Assembly: GCF_017313265.1 (NCBI RefSeq)
Contig: NZ_JAFLQZ010000009.1
Coordinates: 62,001 to 126,000 of the forward strand
Source of the DNA: Hymenobacter telluris
GTDB lineage: Bacteria > Bacteroidota > Bacteroidia > Cytophagales > Hymenobacteraceae
Length of the DNA: 64,000 nucleotides
Direction: 5' to 3'
Each line of letters begins with the position of its first letter. Positions within the stretch are counted from its first letter, which is position 1. A model generated the notes under the pieces. It did not search any database. It was not told the origin of the DNA and saw only the letters and a list, made by a program, of their open reading frames with translations. The position numbers were made by a program, and so were the translations under genes. Positions 33,766-41,969 of this stretch are shown in pieces.

Positions 33766-34320
33766 ATGGCAGCATTACCCAAACAATATCAGTGGTTGGC
33801 CAACGAAGCTGGCCCGCGCATGATCAAAGAGGCCTTGGCCGAGCTGGGCACCGTGGAAAAGGCAGGGGCCGCCAACAACCCCGTTATCCTCAACTGGGCC
33901 AAGGAAACGGGCGAGAAAAACGTAGCGCAGATGTACGTAGCCGACAGTATTCCGTGGTGCGGCCTGTTTATGGCCGTGGTAGCCAAGCGGGCCGACAAAA
34001 AACTGGTGAAAGACCCGCTGTGGGCGCTGAACTGGGGCACCTTTGGGGTGTTCACCAAAACGGCTATGCTCGGCGACGTGCTGGTGTTTGTGCGGCGCAC
34101 CGCCGACGGCAGCCGGGCTGGCCACGTGGGTTTGTATGTGGGTGAAGACGACACGGCCTACCACGTGCTCGGCGGCAACCAAGGCGACTGTGTGTGCGTG
34201 GCCCGCATGGCCAAAAACCGCCTCTACGCCGCCCGCCGCCCCGATTATAACCTGCAACCCGATAACGTACGGGTAGTGAAACTAGCTGCTACCGGCTCCT
34301 TGTCGCACAACGAAGCCTAA
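33766..34320 (+). CDS. TIGR02594-family protein (CHAP/NlpC-P60-like cysteine peptidase fold)
   Basis: A 184-residue protein of the TIGR02594 group, whose members occur in phages and bacterial chromosomes and are thought to cut peptidoglycan. The key stretches are WPWC-type IPWCGLFMAVVAKR with the probable catalytic cysteine, MLGDVLVFVRR, AGHVGLYVGEDD with the probable histidine, and YHVLGGNQGDCVCV. The start at 33766 (MAALPKQYQWLANEAGP) is the usual family start. An earlier in-frame ATG at 33736 would add MWVRALPLLL, which looks slightly like an export signal. No holin or phage gene is nearby. Upstream DNA from 33600 to 33700 is very AT-rich and likely holds the promoter. Confidence 0.8.
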   Translation: MAALPKQYQWLANEAGPRMIKEALAELGTVEKAGAANNPVILNWAKETGEKNVAQMYVADSIPWCGLFMAVVAKRADKKLVKDPLWALNWGTFGVFTKTAMLGDVLVFVRRTADGSRAGHVGLYVGEDDTAYHVLGGNQGDCVCVARMAKNRLYAARRPDYNLQPDNVRVVKLAATGSLSHNEA

Positions 34321-34419
34321 GCCGCCGAAAACCCATCTGAATAATTCAGACGAAGATTCCCAGCGACTTAGGCTCATATTCAATTTAGCGGCGGCCCTCT
34401 TTTGTGCCTGGTAGTTTTA

Positions 34420-34461
34420 GAACACGGTAGAGACGCGACACTTGGCGTCTCTACCGTGTTC
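34420..34461. repeat. Short intergenic palindrome, family F
   Basis: A perfect 17-bp stem (34420-34436 with 34445-34461) encloses an eight-base loop, containing CGGTAGAGACGC. It lies between convergent genes (TIGR02594 and DinB). It has no T run, so it is listed as a repeat although it may help end transcription from both sides. Confidence 0.85.
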
Positions 34462-34515
34462 GTATAACGTGTAGTTTACAGGACGGGGGCAGTGCTGCTT
34501 GGCTTGGACCCCGGC

Positions 34516-35040
34516 TTACCCTTGAAACATGGGTTCGTCGGCGGAGGGGCCGTAGATGGGGGGCACGGGCACGTCGAGCAGGCGCAGATACACACTGAGC
34601 TGGCCGCGGTGATGAGCCATGTGGCTGATGAGGTGCCGGATGATTTCGGCGCGGGTTTGGCGCAACAGCACCTGCTCGCCACTACACAGGCTCCATAGCT
34701 GCTCGAAATCGGAAGGGGTAGCGGCGGTAATAGCCGCTTGGGCGGCAGCGCCATGGGCATCAAGGCGCTCCAGGAGTTGCTGGGTGGTTGTGGGCTGCTC
34801 CTCGGCGCTGGTTTCAAACTGCATGACATCTATTTCGGTAGTATGCAGCGTGTTGGCAATGCCACCCATCAGGTCGGTGAGGTGCGCGGTCAGCACGCCC
34901 AGCGTCATCGACTTGGGGTGGGGCTGCCAGCCGAACTGCGCTTCGGGTACCCGCGCCAGCACGCGGCGGGTGGTTTGTAGTTCGTCTTCGAGTTCGGGCA
35001 GCAGGGTGTGGGCCAAGTGGGCCAGAGTTTCGGTAAGCAT
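34516..35040 (-). CDS. DinB-family protein
   Basis: A 174-residue four-helix-bundle protein of the DinB/YfiT-like superfamily, members of which bind a metal ion with three histidines and often act as thiol-dependent transferases. The histidines are visible in VLTAHLTDLMGG and HLISHMAHHRGQLSVYLRL. The start at 35040 (MLTETLAHLAHTLLPELEDE) is preferred; upstream codons to 35121 lack conservation signs. The gene follows the WYL-domain regulator by 123 bases on the same strand, a pairing that suggests common control. Function is unknown. Confidence 0.85.
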   Translation of the reverse strand: MLTETLAHLAHTLLPELEDELQTTRRVLARVPEAQFGWQPHPKSMTLGVLTAHLTDLMGGIANTLHTTEIDVMQFETSAEEQPTTTQQLLERLDAHGAAAQAAITAATPSDFEQLWSLCSGEQVLLRQTRAEIIRHLISHMAHHRGQLSVYLRLLDVPVPPIYGPSADEPMFQG

Positions 35041-35163
35041 AGCAGGAAAGGATTTGGTTGATGATACCCCAAACCTAGCGGCGCCCACTGACAGCCCTAT
35101 GTCAGCAGGAAATGCCAGCACCCAACTATTTTTGCCGGTACCCGCTTCCGCGCTACTCCGCCA

Positions 35164-36120
35164 CTACTCCTTCCCGAAATACTCGTACGTCGCTCGCGCC
35201 AGCTCCCGCATCCGCTGCTGCAAAGTAGCCGGCGAAACCACCGTAACCTGGCCGGGAAAAAGCATCAGCCACCGGGCCAGATAGTCGGGGCGGCCGGTCA
35301 GGAAGGTGATTTCCAGCCAGCCATCGGTCAGTTGCTGCTCGTGCGCCCACCCGAAGTAATACTTGTTTTCCTCTACGTGCGGCATGGCTTCCGGCGCAAA
35401 CCGCACTACCGTCCGGTGCTGCTGCCGCTGCTCAGCCAGCTGCTGCCAGTACGACTGCAACGTTTCGGGGCGTGGCTGAAACTGCTCGTCGCGCAGGTGC
35501 AGCTGCGCAATCCGGTCGAGTCGGAAGTCGCGGTACTCCTGGCGCAGGCGGCAGAACGCCACCACGTGCCAATACTGCCCGAAGTAGATGCCAATCGGCT
35601 CCACGTCGCGCCGGGAGGCCACGCCCTGGTAGCCGGCCCGGTAGTCGAGAGCCACCACCTGATGGTTGGCTATGCCGGTGAGCAGTAGCTGGTGGGTGTT
35701 GGGCGTAAGGGGTACGGCCGTATTGGGCTGCCGGCTGGCCAGAACGGTGATGCGCGGACTTACCTGTTCCAGATAGTCCCGGTCGGGGCGGCGTAGTACG
35801 GCCCGTAGCTTGTCCATGGCGCCCCGGCTCAGTTCGGCGGTGTGGGCATCGGTGAGCTGCACCGCCAACTTTTCGGCGGTGATAAGGGCCGTGGCTTCTT
35901 CACGGGTGAACATGACCGGCGGCAACCGGTAGCCATCGGCCAGGGAATAGCCCACGCCTGCTTCCCCGCACAGCGGCACGCCGGCTTCCTCCAGGGTGCG
36001 TAAGTCGCGGTAAATGGTGCGCAGGCTCACGCCAAACCGCTCCGACAACTCCTGCCCTTTCACCAAGCGGCGGGACTGAAGCTGCACCAGAATGGCGGTA
36101 ATTCGGTCGAAACGGTTCAT
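35164..36120 (-). CDS. WYL-domain transcription regulator (YafY-like)
   Basis: A 318-residue regulator. The N-terminal helix-turn-helix is near residues 5-60 (MNRFDRITAILVQLQSRRLV, then LSERFGVSLRTIYRDLRTLE). The central WYL domain begins near residue 140 (QVVALDYRAGYQGVASRRDV, then WHVVAFCRLRQEYRDFRLDR). A C-terminal WCX-like extension ends in REREL-type helices, QQRMRELARATYEYFGKE. The start at 36120 is the standard family N-terminus; the frame is open to 36243 but that would overlap the neighbouring small gene. It probably controls itself and the DinB gene. WYL domains often sense nucleic-acid or small-molecule ligands, not identifiable here. Confidence 0.9.
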   Translation of the reverse strand: MNRFDRITAILVQLQSRRLVKGQELSERFGVSLRTIYRDLRTLEEAGVPLCGEAGVGYSLADGYRLPPVMFTREEATALITAEKLAVQLTDAHTAELSRGAMDKLRAVLRRPDRDYLEQVSPRITVLASRQPNTAVPLTPNTHQLLLTGIANHQVVALDYRAGYQGVASRRDVEPIGIYFGQYWHVVAFCRLRQEYRDFRLDRIAQLHLRDEQFQPRPETLQSYWQQLAEQRQQHRTVVRFAPEAMPHVEENKYYFGWAHEQQLTDGWLEITFLTGRPDYLARWLMLFPGQVTVVSPATLQQRMRELARATYEYFGKE

Positions 36121-36217
36121 AGCGCCGCCAAAATAGCGGTTACCACTGACGCCGCCGCCGAAACTTACCTGGCTTTTCGGTAGGCTGTTGCTGGCGGCAA
36201 GCCACCAACCCTGGGTT

Positions 36218-36481
36218 TTAGCTCGGGTCAGCCGTAATATCATCCACCCTAAAGCCCGATGCTTCCAGCTGCTTCCGGATACCTTCCGGCCCCGGATTGG
36301 CGGCGTGGCTAACCGCTACTTCCACTTCGCCGTTGTCGATTCGATCCACTATCAACCCCAGGTTGGTAAGCTGCTCGCGCACCTCACTAATGCTTTCGGG
36401 AGTAGATAGATTGCCGATTTGCAACATGTAGCGCAACAACTCAGAAGGAGTGACGCCGGGGGTGGGAGTGGAGGCTGACAT
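36218..36481 (-). CDS. Small hypothetical protein, ferredoxin-like fold possible
   Basis: An 87-residue protein not assigned to a family. The stretch ISEVREQLTNLGLIVDRIDN, then GEVEVAVSHAANPGPEGIRK and LEASGFRVDDI has the helix-strand-strand-helix order of heavy-metal-associated-type domains but lacks the CxxC metal site. It lies about 100 bases upstream of the WYL regulator on the same strand, and a similar-sized unknown gene follows. It looks coding because of its amphipathic helices and codon use like its neighbours. Confidence 0.6.
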   Translation of the reverse strand: MSASTPTPGVTPSELLRYMLQIGNLSTPESISEVREQLTNLGLIVDRIDNGEVEVAVSHAANPGPEGIRKQLEASGFRVDDITADPS

Positions 36482-36544
36482 ACTGCGCAGGAGTAAGAGT
36501 GGAAACGCGGTAACGCCAACTAACTAAGGAGCAGTAGGTTGGCG

Positions 36545-36829
36545 CTAGGCAGCAAAGCTATTGTTGGGGGTGGCAACTACTACGCTTGATGCCTTAATGG
36601 TACCGGCGGCGTCGCAATAGCATACTACGTATTCTGGCTGCAACCCGGACATGCTGGGCGCATGATCAAAGTAGGGGCTGCATGCGTTGCGGGCCACACA
36701 CTGCCAAGCCTGCTGGGGCTGCCGGCGGTAGACGTAAGCAAAGTAGCCGGGCATCATTTCAAAATCGAGGCGGCGGCCCGCTGAAACAGGATGAGGATGC
36801 GAAGAAGCGGCAGTGGTAGAAGTGAGCAT
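36545..36829 (-). CDS. Small hypothetical protein
   Basis: A 94-residue protein I do not recognise. It has an aromatic and cysteine-rich middle (MMPGYFAYVYRRQPQQAWQC, then ACSPYFDHAPSMSGLQPEYV) and a beta-rich end (VVCYCDAAGTIKASSVVVAT). It has no signal peptide or membrane segment. It is first of a minus-strand series with the 87-residue gene and the WYL regulator, separated by 60 to 100 bases. Confidence 0.5.
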   Translation of the reverse strand: MLTSTTAASSHPHPVSAGRRLDFEMMPGYFAYVYRRQPQQAWQCVARNACSPYFDHAPSMSGLQPEYVVCYCDAAGTIKASSVVVATPNNSFAA

Positions 36830-37207
36830 ACAGGAGTGAAATAGGCAGTGAGAACCGAAATAGTGGCGAGAACAGGAAATTCGAACGGTAATATAGCGCC
36901 TATCTATTTTGAATGCGTCACGGATTCGTATGAATTTTTCATGTGATAATCCTGCTTTCTGCTTTTCATAGTAAGAGCCAGAGTGGAAGCGGCAATCGGC
37001 TTTAGAATATCAGTTGTTGAGGGGCTATTGGCTTTGGCCTGCTTGTCGGGGCTGCTTTGTACGACCACGAAGCAAGCCCGGCGCTTGGCGGGGCTTGCTT
37101 GTGTGTCATCCACCGGAGGCAGCAAAACCAGGGCAAACCACAGAGTACAGGAGGGCGGCGTTGAGCAGGTTCACGTCCTTACGTGCCTTCCACCAGCCGC
37201 CGTTTGT
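36830..37207. other. Non-coding stretch between divergent genes, with one hairpin
   Basis: The region upstream of the GH2 gene and the small minus-strand gene is AT-rich near 36890-36970 and probably contains both promoters, but no clean match was found. A 10-bp hairpin, AAGCAAGCCC (37070-37079) with GGGCTTGCTT (37091-37100), has no T run. The frame of the GH2 gene is open back to 36983, but the signal peptide begins at 37208. Confidence 0.5.
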
Positions 37208-40200
37208 ATGTCCACTGCCCGTTCTCTCAAACCCACTCGCCACTGCTATTGGTTGCTTGTTTTGTTGCTCCTGGCAAGCACCGCTACGCACGGGTGGGCC
37301 GCGCCGCCCGCCAGTGCGCGCCACAAGTACAACTTCAACCCCGCCTGGAAAGTGTACGTGGGCGAGGCCACCGGAGCAGAAGCCGCCAGCTTTGATGATA
37401 AGCGCTGGAAATCAGTAACGCTGCCCTGGGCCTGGAACGAGGACGAAGCGTTTCGCAAGGACATTAAAGACCTGAGTACCGGCATTGCCTGGTACCGCAA
37501 GCACTTCCGGCTACCCAAGTCGGCGGCCGGTAAAAAGGTGCTGGTGGAGTTTGAAGGCGTCCGCCAGCACGGCCAGGTGTACGTGAACGGCCAACTGGTG
37601 GGGGAGCACGAAAACGGCGTGATGGCCTTCGGTTTCGACATCACGAAATACCTGAAGCCGGCCGGTCAGGATAACGTGCTGGCCGTGCGCACCAACAACG
37701 ACTGGGACTATAAAGAGAAAAAAAGCGGCCAGAGCTACCAGTGGAGCAACCGCAACTTCAACGCCAACTACGGCGGCATCCCCAAAAACGTGTACCTGCA
37801 CGTAGTAGAGCCGCTGCACCAAACCCTGCCGCTCTACGCCGGCCTCGGCACCACCGGCGTGTACGTGTACGCCCAGGATTTCAATATTCCGACCCGCGAA
37901 GCCACAGTTACCGCCGAAACGCAGGTGGTAAACGAAGACGCCAGTGCCCGCAGCTTCGCGTATGAGGTGCAGGTGGAAGACGCCGCCGGCAAGCCAGTGA
38001 AAACCTTTACCGGCCCGACTACCACCTTGCAGCCCGGCGAAACCAAAACCGTATCGGCTAGTGCCCGCCTGAGCGGCCTCAACTTCTGGAGCTGGGGCTA
38101 CGGCTACCTCTACACCGTGCATACCGTGCTGAAAGTGAACGGCAAGCCTACCGATGTGGTAACCACCCGGACCGGCTTCCGCAAAACCGAGTTCGGCAAC
38201 GGCCTGGTGAAGCTCAACGACCGGGTGCTACAGATGCACGGCTACGCCCAGCGCACCAGCAACGAGTGGCCCGCCGTGGGGTTGAGCGTGCCGCCGTGGC
38301 TGTCCGATTACAGCAACGGCCTGATGGTGGAAAGCAACGCCAACCTGGTCCGCTGGATGCACGTCACGCCCTGGAAGCAGGATGTGGAATCCTGCGACCG
38401 GGTGGGCCTGCTGCAAGCCATGCCCGCCGGCGACGCCGAAAAGGACGTAACCGGTCCGCGCTGGACCCAGCGCACCGAGCTGATGCGCGAGGCCATCATC
38501 TACAACCGCAACAACCCCAGCGTGGTGTTTTATGAGTGCGGCAACGAGAGCATCAGCGCCGAGCACATGTTGGAAATGAAGGCCCTGCGCGACCAGTACG
38601 ACCCGCACGGCGGCCGGGCCATCGGCTCCCGGGAAATGCTGGACATCGACGTGGCCGAGTACGGTGGCGAAATGCTCTACATCAACAAGAGCGCCAAGCA
38701 CCCGATGTGGGCCATGGAATACTCCCGCGACGAAGGCCTGCGCAAATATTGGGACGAGTTTTCGCCGCCCTACCACAAGGAAGGGGAGGGGCCGCTCTAC
38801 AAAGGGGCCAGCGCCGCCGAGTACAACCACAACCAGGACGCCCACGCCCTCGAAAACGTGCGGCGCTGGTACGACTACTGGCACGAGCGGCCCGGCACCG
38901 GCCAGCGCGTCAGCTCGGGCGGCGTCAATATCGTGTTCAGTGACACCAACACCCACTACCGCGGTGCCGAAAACTACCGCCGCAGTGGCGAGGTAGACGC
39001 CCTGCGCATTGCCAAAGACGGTTTCTACGCCCACCAGGTGATGTGGGACGGGTGGGTGGACCCCGAGCAGGCCCGCACCCACATCATCGGGCACTGGAAC
39101 TACAAGGACGGGGTGAAGAAGGCCGTGTTTGTGGTGTCGAACGGCGAGAAAGTGGAGCTGCTGCTGAACGGTAAGTCGTTGGGATTTGGCGCGCCGAGCC
39201 ACCGGTTTCTGTACACCTTCAAGAATGTGCAGTGGCAGCCCGGCACTCTGCAAGCCGTCAGCTATGATGCCCAGGGCCGGAAAGCCAGCGTAGCCGAACA
39301 CCAAACCGCCGGCGCCCCCGTGGCCCTCAAACTCACGCCCATTACCAGCCCCGGCGGCCTGCAAGCCAACGGCGCCGACCTGGCCCTGGTGCAAGTGGAA
39401 GTAATGGATGCCCAGGGCCGCCGCTGCCCCACTGCCCTCGACATGGTGAGCTTCCAGCTGGCCGGCCCCGCCGAGTGGCGCGGCGGCCTCGCCCAGGGCC
39501 CCGACAACTACATTCTGGCCAAGAGCCTGCCCGTGGAAGGTGGCGTAAACCGGGTGCTGGTGCGCACCACTACGCAGGCCGGCACCATCAAGCTAACGGC
39601 CACGGCCGACGGCCTGAAACCTGCCGAAGTCAATCTGAAATCCAAGGCCATGCCGCAGAAAAACGGCTTGGCGGAGCAGCTGCCCGGCATTGAGTTGCCG
39701 GGTAGTTTACAGCGGGGGCCCACGCCGGCCACGCCGTCTTTCACTGTGTCGCGCGTGCCGGTGGCCATTAGCAAGGTAGCGGCCAGCTCCAACGCCGCCA
39801 ATGCCGCCCTCAGCTATGATGACAATGAGCTGTCGGAGTGGATTAGTGAGAGAGGCCAGCCCGGCGCCTGGATTCAGTACCAGCTGGCCCGCCCCGCCGC
39901 TATCAGCGAAGTGGCCCTCAAGCTCACCGGCTGGCGCTCCAGCATCTACCCGATTCGCATTCTGGTGGATGGCAAAGAAGCTTTCCGGGGCAACACCGAA
40001 CGGAACCTAGGCTATTTCACGGCCGTCTTCCCGGCCCAGACCGGCCAAACGGTGCGCATCGAGCTGACTGGCAAAAGCAGCAGCCAGGATGCCTACAACA
40101 TCACCGAGCTAGTGCCCGAGAAGGTGCCCACTGCCGCCACCGACAAGCCGGGCCCGGTGGGTACGTTGGGCTTGGTGGAAGTGGAACTGTATGAGGCCGC

Positions 40201-40222
40201 AGCAGGCCAAGCGCGGCCGTAG
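37208..40222 (+). CDS. GH2-family glycoside hydrolase with C-terminal discoidin-like domain
   Basis: A 1,004-residue exported enzyme of family 2, which contains beta-galactosidases, beta-glucuronidases and related activities. After a signal peptide (HCYWLLVLLLLASTATHGWA) it has the jelly-roll sugar-binding domain (GIAWYRKHFRLP, EGVRQHGQVYVNGQLVGEHE), an immunoglobulin-like domain, and the barrel with the acid/base glutamate in VFYECGNESIS near residue 446. MWAMEYSRDEGL near residue 503 probably carries the nucleophile. Further beta-sandwich domains follow, and residues 850-967 resemble an F5/8 discoidin carbohydrate-binding domain (ALSYDDNELSEWISE, then AISEVALKLTGW). It is not inside either polysaccharide locus, so the substrate is open. 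Confidence 0.88.
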   Translation: MSTARSLKPTRHCYWLLVLLLLASTATHGWAAPPASARHKYNFNPAWKVYVGEATGAEAASFDDKRWKSVTLPWAWNEDEAFRKDIKDLSTGIAWYRKHFRLPKSAAGKKVLVEFEGVRQHGQVYVNGQLVGEHENGVMAFGFDITKYLKPAGQDNVLAVRTNNDWDYKEKKSGQSYQWSNRNFNANYGGIPKNVYLHVVEPLHQTLPLYAGLGTTGVYVYAQDFNIPTREATVTAETQVVNEDASARSFAYEVQVEDAAGKPVKTFTGPTTTLQPGETKTVSASARLSGLNFWSWGYGYLYTVHTVLKVNGKPTDVVTTRTGFRKTEFGNGLVKLNDRVLQMHGYAQRTSNEWPAVGLSVPPWLSDYSNGLMVESNANLVRWMHVTPWKQDVESCDRVGLLQAMPAGDAEKDVTGPRWTQRTELMREAIIYNRNNPSVVFYECGNESISAEHMLEMKALRDQYDPHGGRAIGSREMLDIDVAEYGGEMLYINKSAKHPMWAMEYSRDEGLRKYWDEFSPPYHKEGEGPLYKGASAAEYNHNQDAHALENVRRWYDYWHERPGTGQRVSSGGVNIVFSDTNTHYRGAENYRRSGEVDALRIAKDGFYAHQVMWDGWVDPEQARTHIIGHWNYKDGVKKAVFVVSNGEKVELLLNGKSLGFGAPSHRFLYTFKNVQWQPGTLQAVSYDAQGRKASVAEHQTAGAPVALKLTPITSPGGLQANGADLALVQVEVMDAQGRRCPTALDMVSFQLAGPAEWRGGLAQGPDNYILAKSLPVEGGVNRVLVRTTTQAGTIKLTATADGLKPAEVNLKSKAMPQKNGLAEQLPGIELPGSLQRGPTPATPSFTVSRVPVAISKVAASSNAANAALSYDDNELSEWISERGQPGAWIQYQLARPAAISEVALKLTGWRSSIYPIRILVDGKEAFRGNTERNLGYFTAVFPAQTGQTVRIELTGKSSSQDAYNITELVPEKVPTAATDKPGPVGTLGLVEVELYEAAAGQARP

Positions 40223-40272
40223 CGGCGCAGTCTGCCCGTCGGCAACCGGCGGGCGGATTTTTGGATGATTTC

Positions 40273-40302
40273 TTGCGCAACTACTTTCCGTGCTTATATT
40301 TA
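40273..40302 (+). promoter_or_regulatory. Promoter candidate for the SAM riboswitch transcript
   Basis: TTG at 40273-40275 is separated by 19 bases from TATATTTA (40295-40302), a close match to the Bacteroidota promoter. The expected transcript start falls just ahead of the aptamer that begins at 40326. Confidence 0.55.
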
Positions 40303-40325
40303 CGGCACGCTCCTTCACCGGAGCA

Positions 40326-40436
40326 CTTATCAAGAAAGGCGGAGGGACAGGCCCTATGATGCCTTAGCAACCAGTAGTGATACCAGGTGCTAAATCCTGT
40401 TCCAGGGCAGCTTCGGCTGGTTTGGGAGAAGATAAG
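40326..40436 (+). promoter_or_regulatory. SAM-I (S-box) riboswitch aptamer
   Basis: The conserved S-box pattern is plain: CTTATC (40326-40331) pairs with GATAAG (40431-40436) as P1; AAGAAAGGCGGAGGGACAGG and CCCTATGATGCCTTAGCAAC carry the conserved kink-turn and core; further stems close around GGTGCTAAATCCTG and GGCAGCTTCGGCTGG. It binds S-adenosylmethionine and would switch off a downstream sulfur-metabolism gene when SAM is plentiful. A terminator follows 30 bases later and a cysteine-synthase-family gene next. This is the clearest RNA element in the window. Confidence 0.95.
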
Positions 40437-40465
40437 TTGAAAGATGCTCATCGAAACAGGATGCT

Positions 40466-40496
40466 GCTCTTCTGACTTGTCGGGAGGGCTTTTTTT
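40466..40496 (+). terminator. Riboswitch-controlled terminator
   Basis: GCTCTTCTGA (40466-40475) pairs with TCGGGAGGGC (40480-40489), several pairs being G-U, around loop CTTG, and runs into seven T residues. Placed between the SAM aptamer and the coding region, it is the likely expression platform. Confidence 0.8.
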
Positions 40497-40520
40497 ATGC
40501 CTTTTCGATAAGAGTTCTTG

Positions 40521-41771
40521 ATGAAGTGCTTACGGGGTAAAGAAGCGGAATTTGTGTTGTCCACCTTATTCCTTGCTGCCATGACCGTTGCCGTTTGCCC
40601 TCCCCGCGCCGTTTCCACTTCCTTCCTTGCCGGTAGCCGTGCCGCCACAGTCCGGCAGGTATCGGCCGTAGTTGCCGACCGCCCCGTTGCCTGCAAAAAC
40701 AGCCAGCAGGTTGCCAGCCCGCAGCAACCTGCTGGCTGTTGTTTGCCGGAAGAGCTAACCGAGAAGTTCGCCCACCTCTGGCACTTGGTAGGCAACACGC
40801 CGATGCTGGAGCTGCACTACCGCTACCAGGGCCAGTCCGGCCGCATCTACGTGAAGTGCGAGCATTACAACCTCACCGGCAGCCTCAAGGACCGCATGGC
40901 CCTGCACATTTTGCAGGAAGCCTACAAAACCGGCGAAATCAAGCCCGGCAACACCCTAGTGGAAGCTACCAGCGGCAACACGGGTATTGCCTTTGCGGCC
41001 ATTGGGCGGGCACTGGGCCATCCGGTCCGCATCCTGATGCCCGACTGGCTGAGCGCCGAGCGGGTGAACATCATCCGCAGCCTGGGCGCCGACATTACGC
41101 TGGTCAGCAAAGCAGAGGGCGGCTTTCTGAGGAGCATCCGGCTGGCCGAGGAGCTGGCGGCGGCGCGCCCCGACGTGTTCTTGCCCCGGCAGTTTGAAAA
41201 CCACCTCAACGCCGAGGCCCACGCCCGCACCACCGGCCCCGAAATCTGGCAGCAGCTCCACCGCCTCGGGCGCACCCCCGATGCCTTTGTGGCGGGCGTG
41301 GGCACGGGCGGCACCGTAATGGGCGTGGGCAACTACCTGCGCAGCCAGAACCCAGCCGTGCGCATTCACCCGCTGGAACCCGCCGAGTCGCCGACGCTGA
41401 CTACGGGCTATAAAGTGGGCTCCCACCGTATTCAGGGCATTTCCGACGAGTTCATTCCGGCGCTGGTACACCTCGATAAGCTCGATGAAGTGGTGCAGGC
41501 CAACGACGGCGACGCCATTCTGATGGCGCAAAAGCTGGCCACCCAGCTCGGCCTGGCCGTAGGTATTTCGTCGGGGGCCAACGTCATTGGGGCTATCCGG
41601 CTAGCAACACAGTTGGGGCCAGAGGCTACCGTGGTAACGCTGCTCTGCGACAGTAATAAGAAGTACCTCAGCACCGATTTGCTGCGCGAAGAACCCGTGC
41701 GGGCCGGCTATCTGGCGCCCGAGGTGAACTTCACCCGCTACCAACCCATCAGCCGCCTGGCCGCGCAGTAG
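40521..41771 (+). CDS. PLP-dependent cysteine-synthase-family protein
   Basis: A pyridoxal-phosphate enzyme of the cysteine synthase/cystathionine beta-synthase group, expected to join sulfide or a thiol to an O-activated serine. The core begins [13 protein letters not shown] and has the PLP lysine in [24 protein letters not shown], the phosphate-binding [17 protein letters not shown] and [20 protein letters not shown] riboswitch upstream places it in sulfur amino acid synthesis. From the ATG at 40521 the protein has a 74-residue cysteine-containing extension absent from the family. A TTG at 40743 would give a normal 342-residue enzyme, and a 17-bp hairpin ends three bases before it, so the true start is doubtful. 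Confidence 0.88.
   Translation: MKCLRGKEAEFVLSTLFLAAMTVAVCPPRAVSTSFLAGSRAATVRQVSAVVADRPVACKNSQQVASPQQPAGCCLPEELTEKFAHLWHLVGNTPMLELHYRYQGQSGRIYVKCEHYNLTGSLKDRMALHILQEAYKTGEIKPGNTLVEATSGNTGIAFAAIGRALGHPVRILMPDWLSAERVNIIRSLGADITLVSKAEGGFLRSIRLAEELAAARPDVFLPRQFENHLNAEAHARTTGPEIWQQLHRLGRTPDAFVAGVGTGGTVMGVGNYLRSQNPAVRIHPLEPAESPTLTTGYKVGSHRIQGISDEFIPALVHLDKLDEVVQANDGDAILMAQKLATQLGLAVGISSGANVIGAIRLATQLGPEATVVTLLCDSNKKYLSTDLLREEPVRAGYLAPEVNFTRYQPISRLAAQ
40698..40740 (+). repeat. Perfect hairpin just ahead of the cysteine-synthase core
   Basis: AACAGCCAGCAGGTTGC (40698-40714) pairs perfectly with GCAACCTGCTGGCTGTT (40724-40740) around a nine-base loop and is followed by TTGTTTG-like sequence. It resembles a terminator or a translation-blocking stem and lies within the questionable N-terminal extension, directly upstream of an alternative TTG start at 40743. 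Confidence 0.8.
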
Positions 41772-41969
41772 TTGGCGCCGGCACGGCGCTACTCCTTCCA
41801 GGGTTGCTCGGTGGAGAGCGGGAAATCTGTAAAAAACTACCGGGAGCTAGTGGTGGAACTGCATCTACTCCTGAACTTACTCCGCCAAACTGCTCGAACG
41901 AGGCAGGCCGTCACCTGGCATAGCTGCGGGCAAGGCGGTGAAATAAAGTAGTTGGATGGATTTTTCGGT

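Noticed and set aside
38228..39394. A 388-codon minus-strand open frame inside the GH2 gene
   Set aside because: Antisense shadow; the plus-strand GH2 catalytic region is intact across it.
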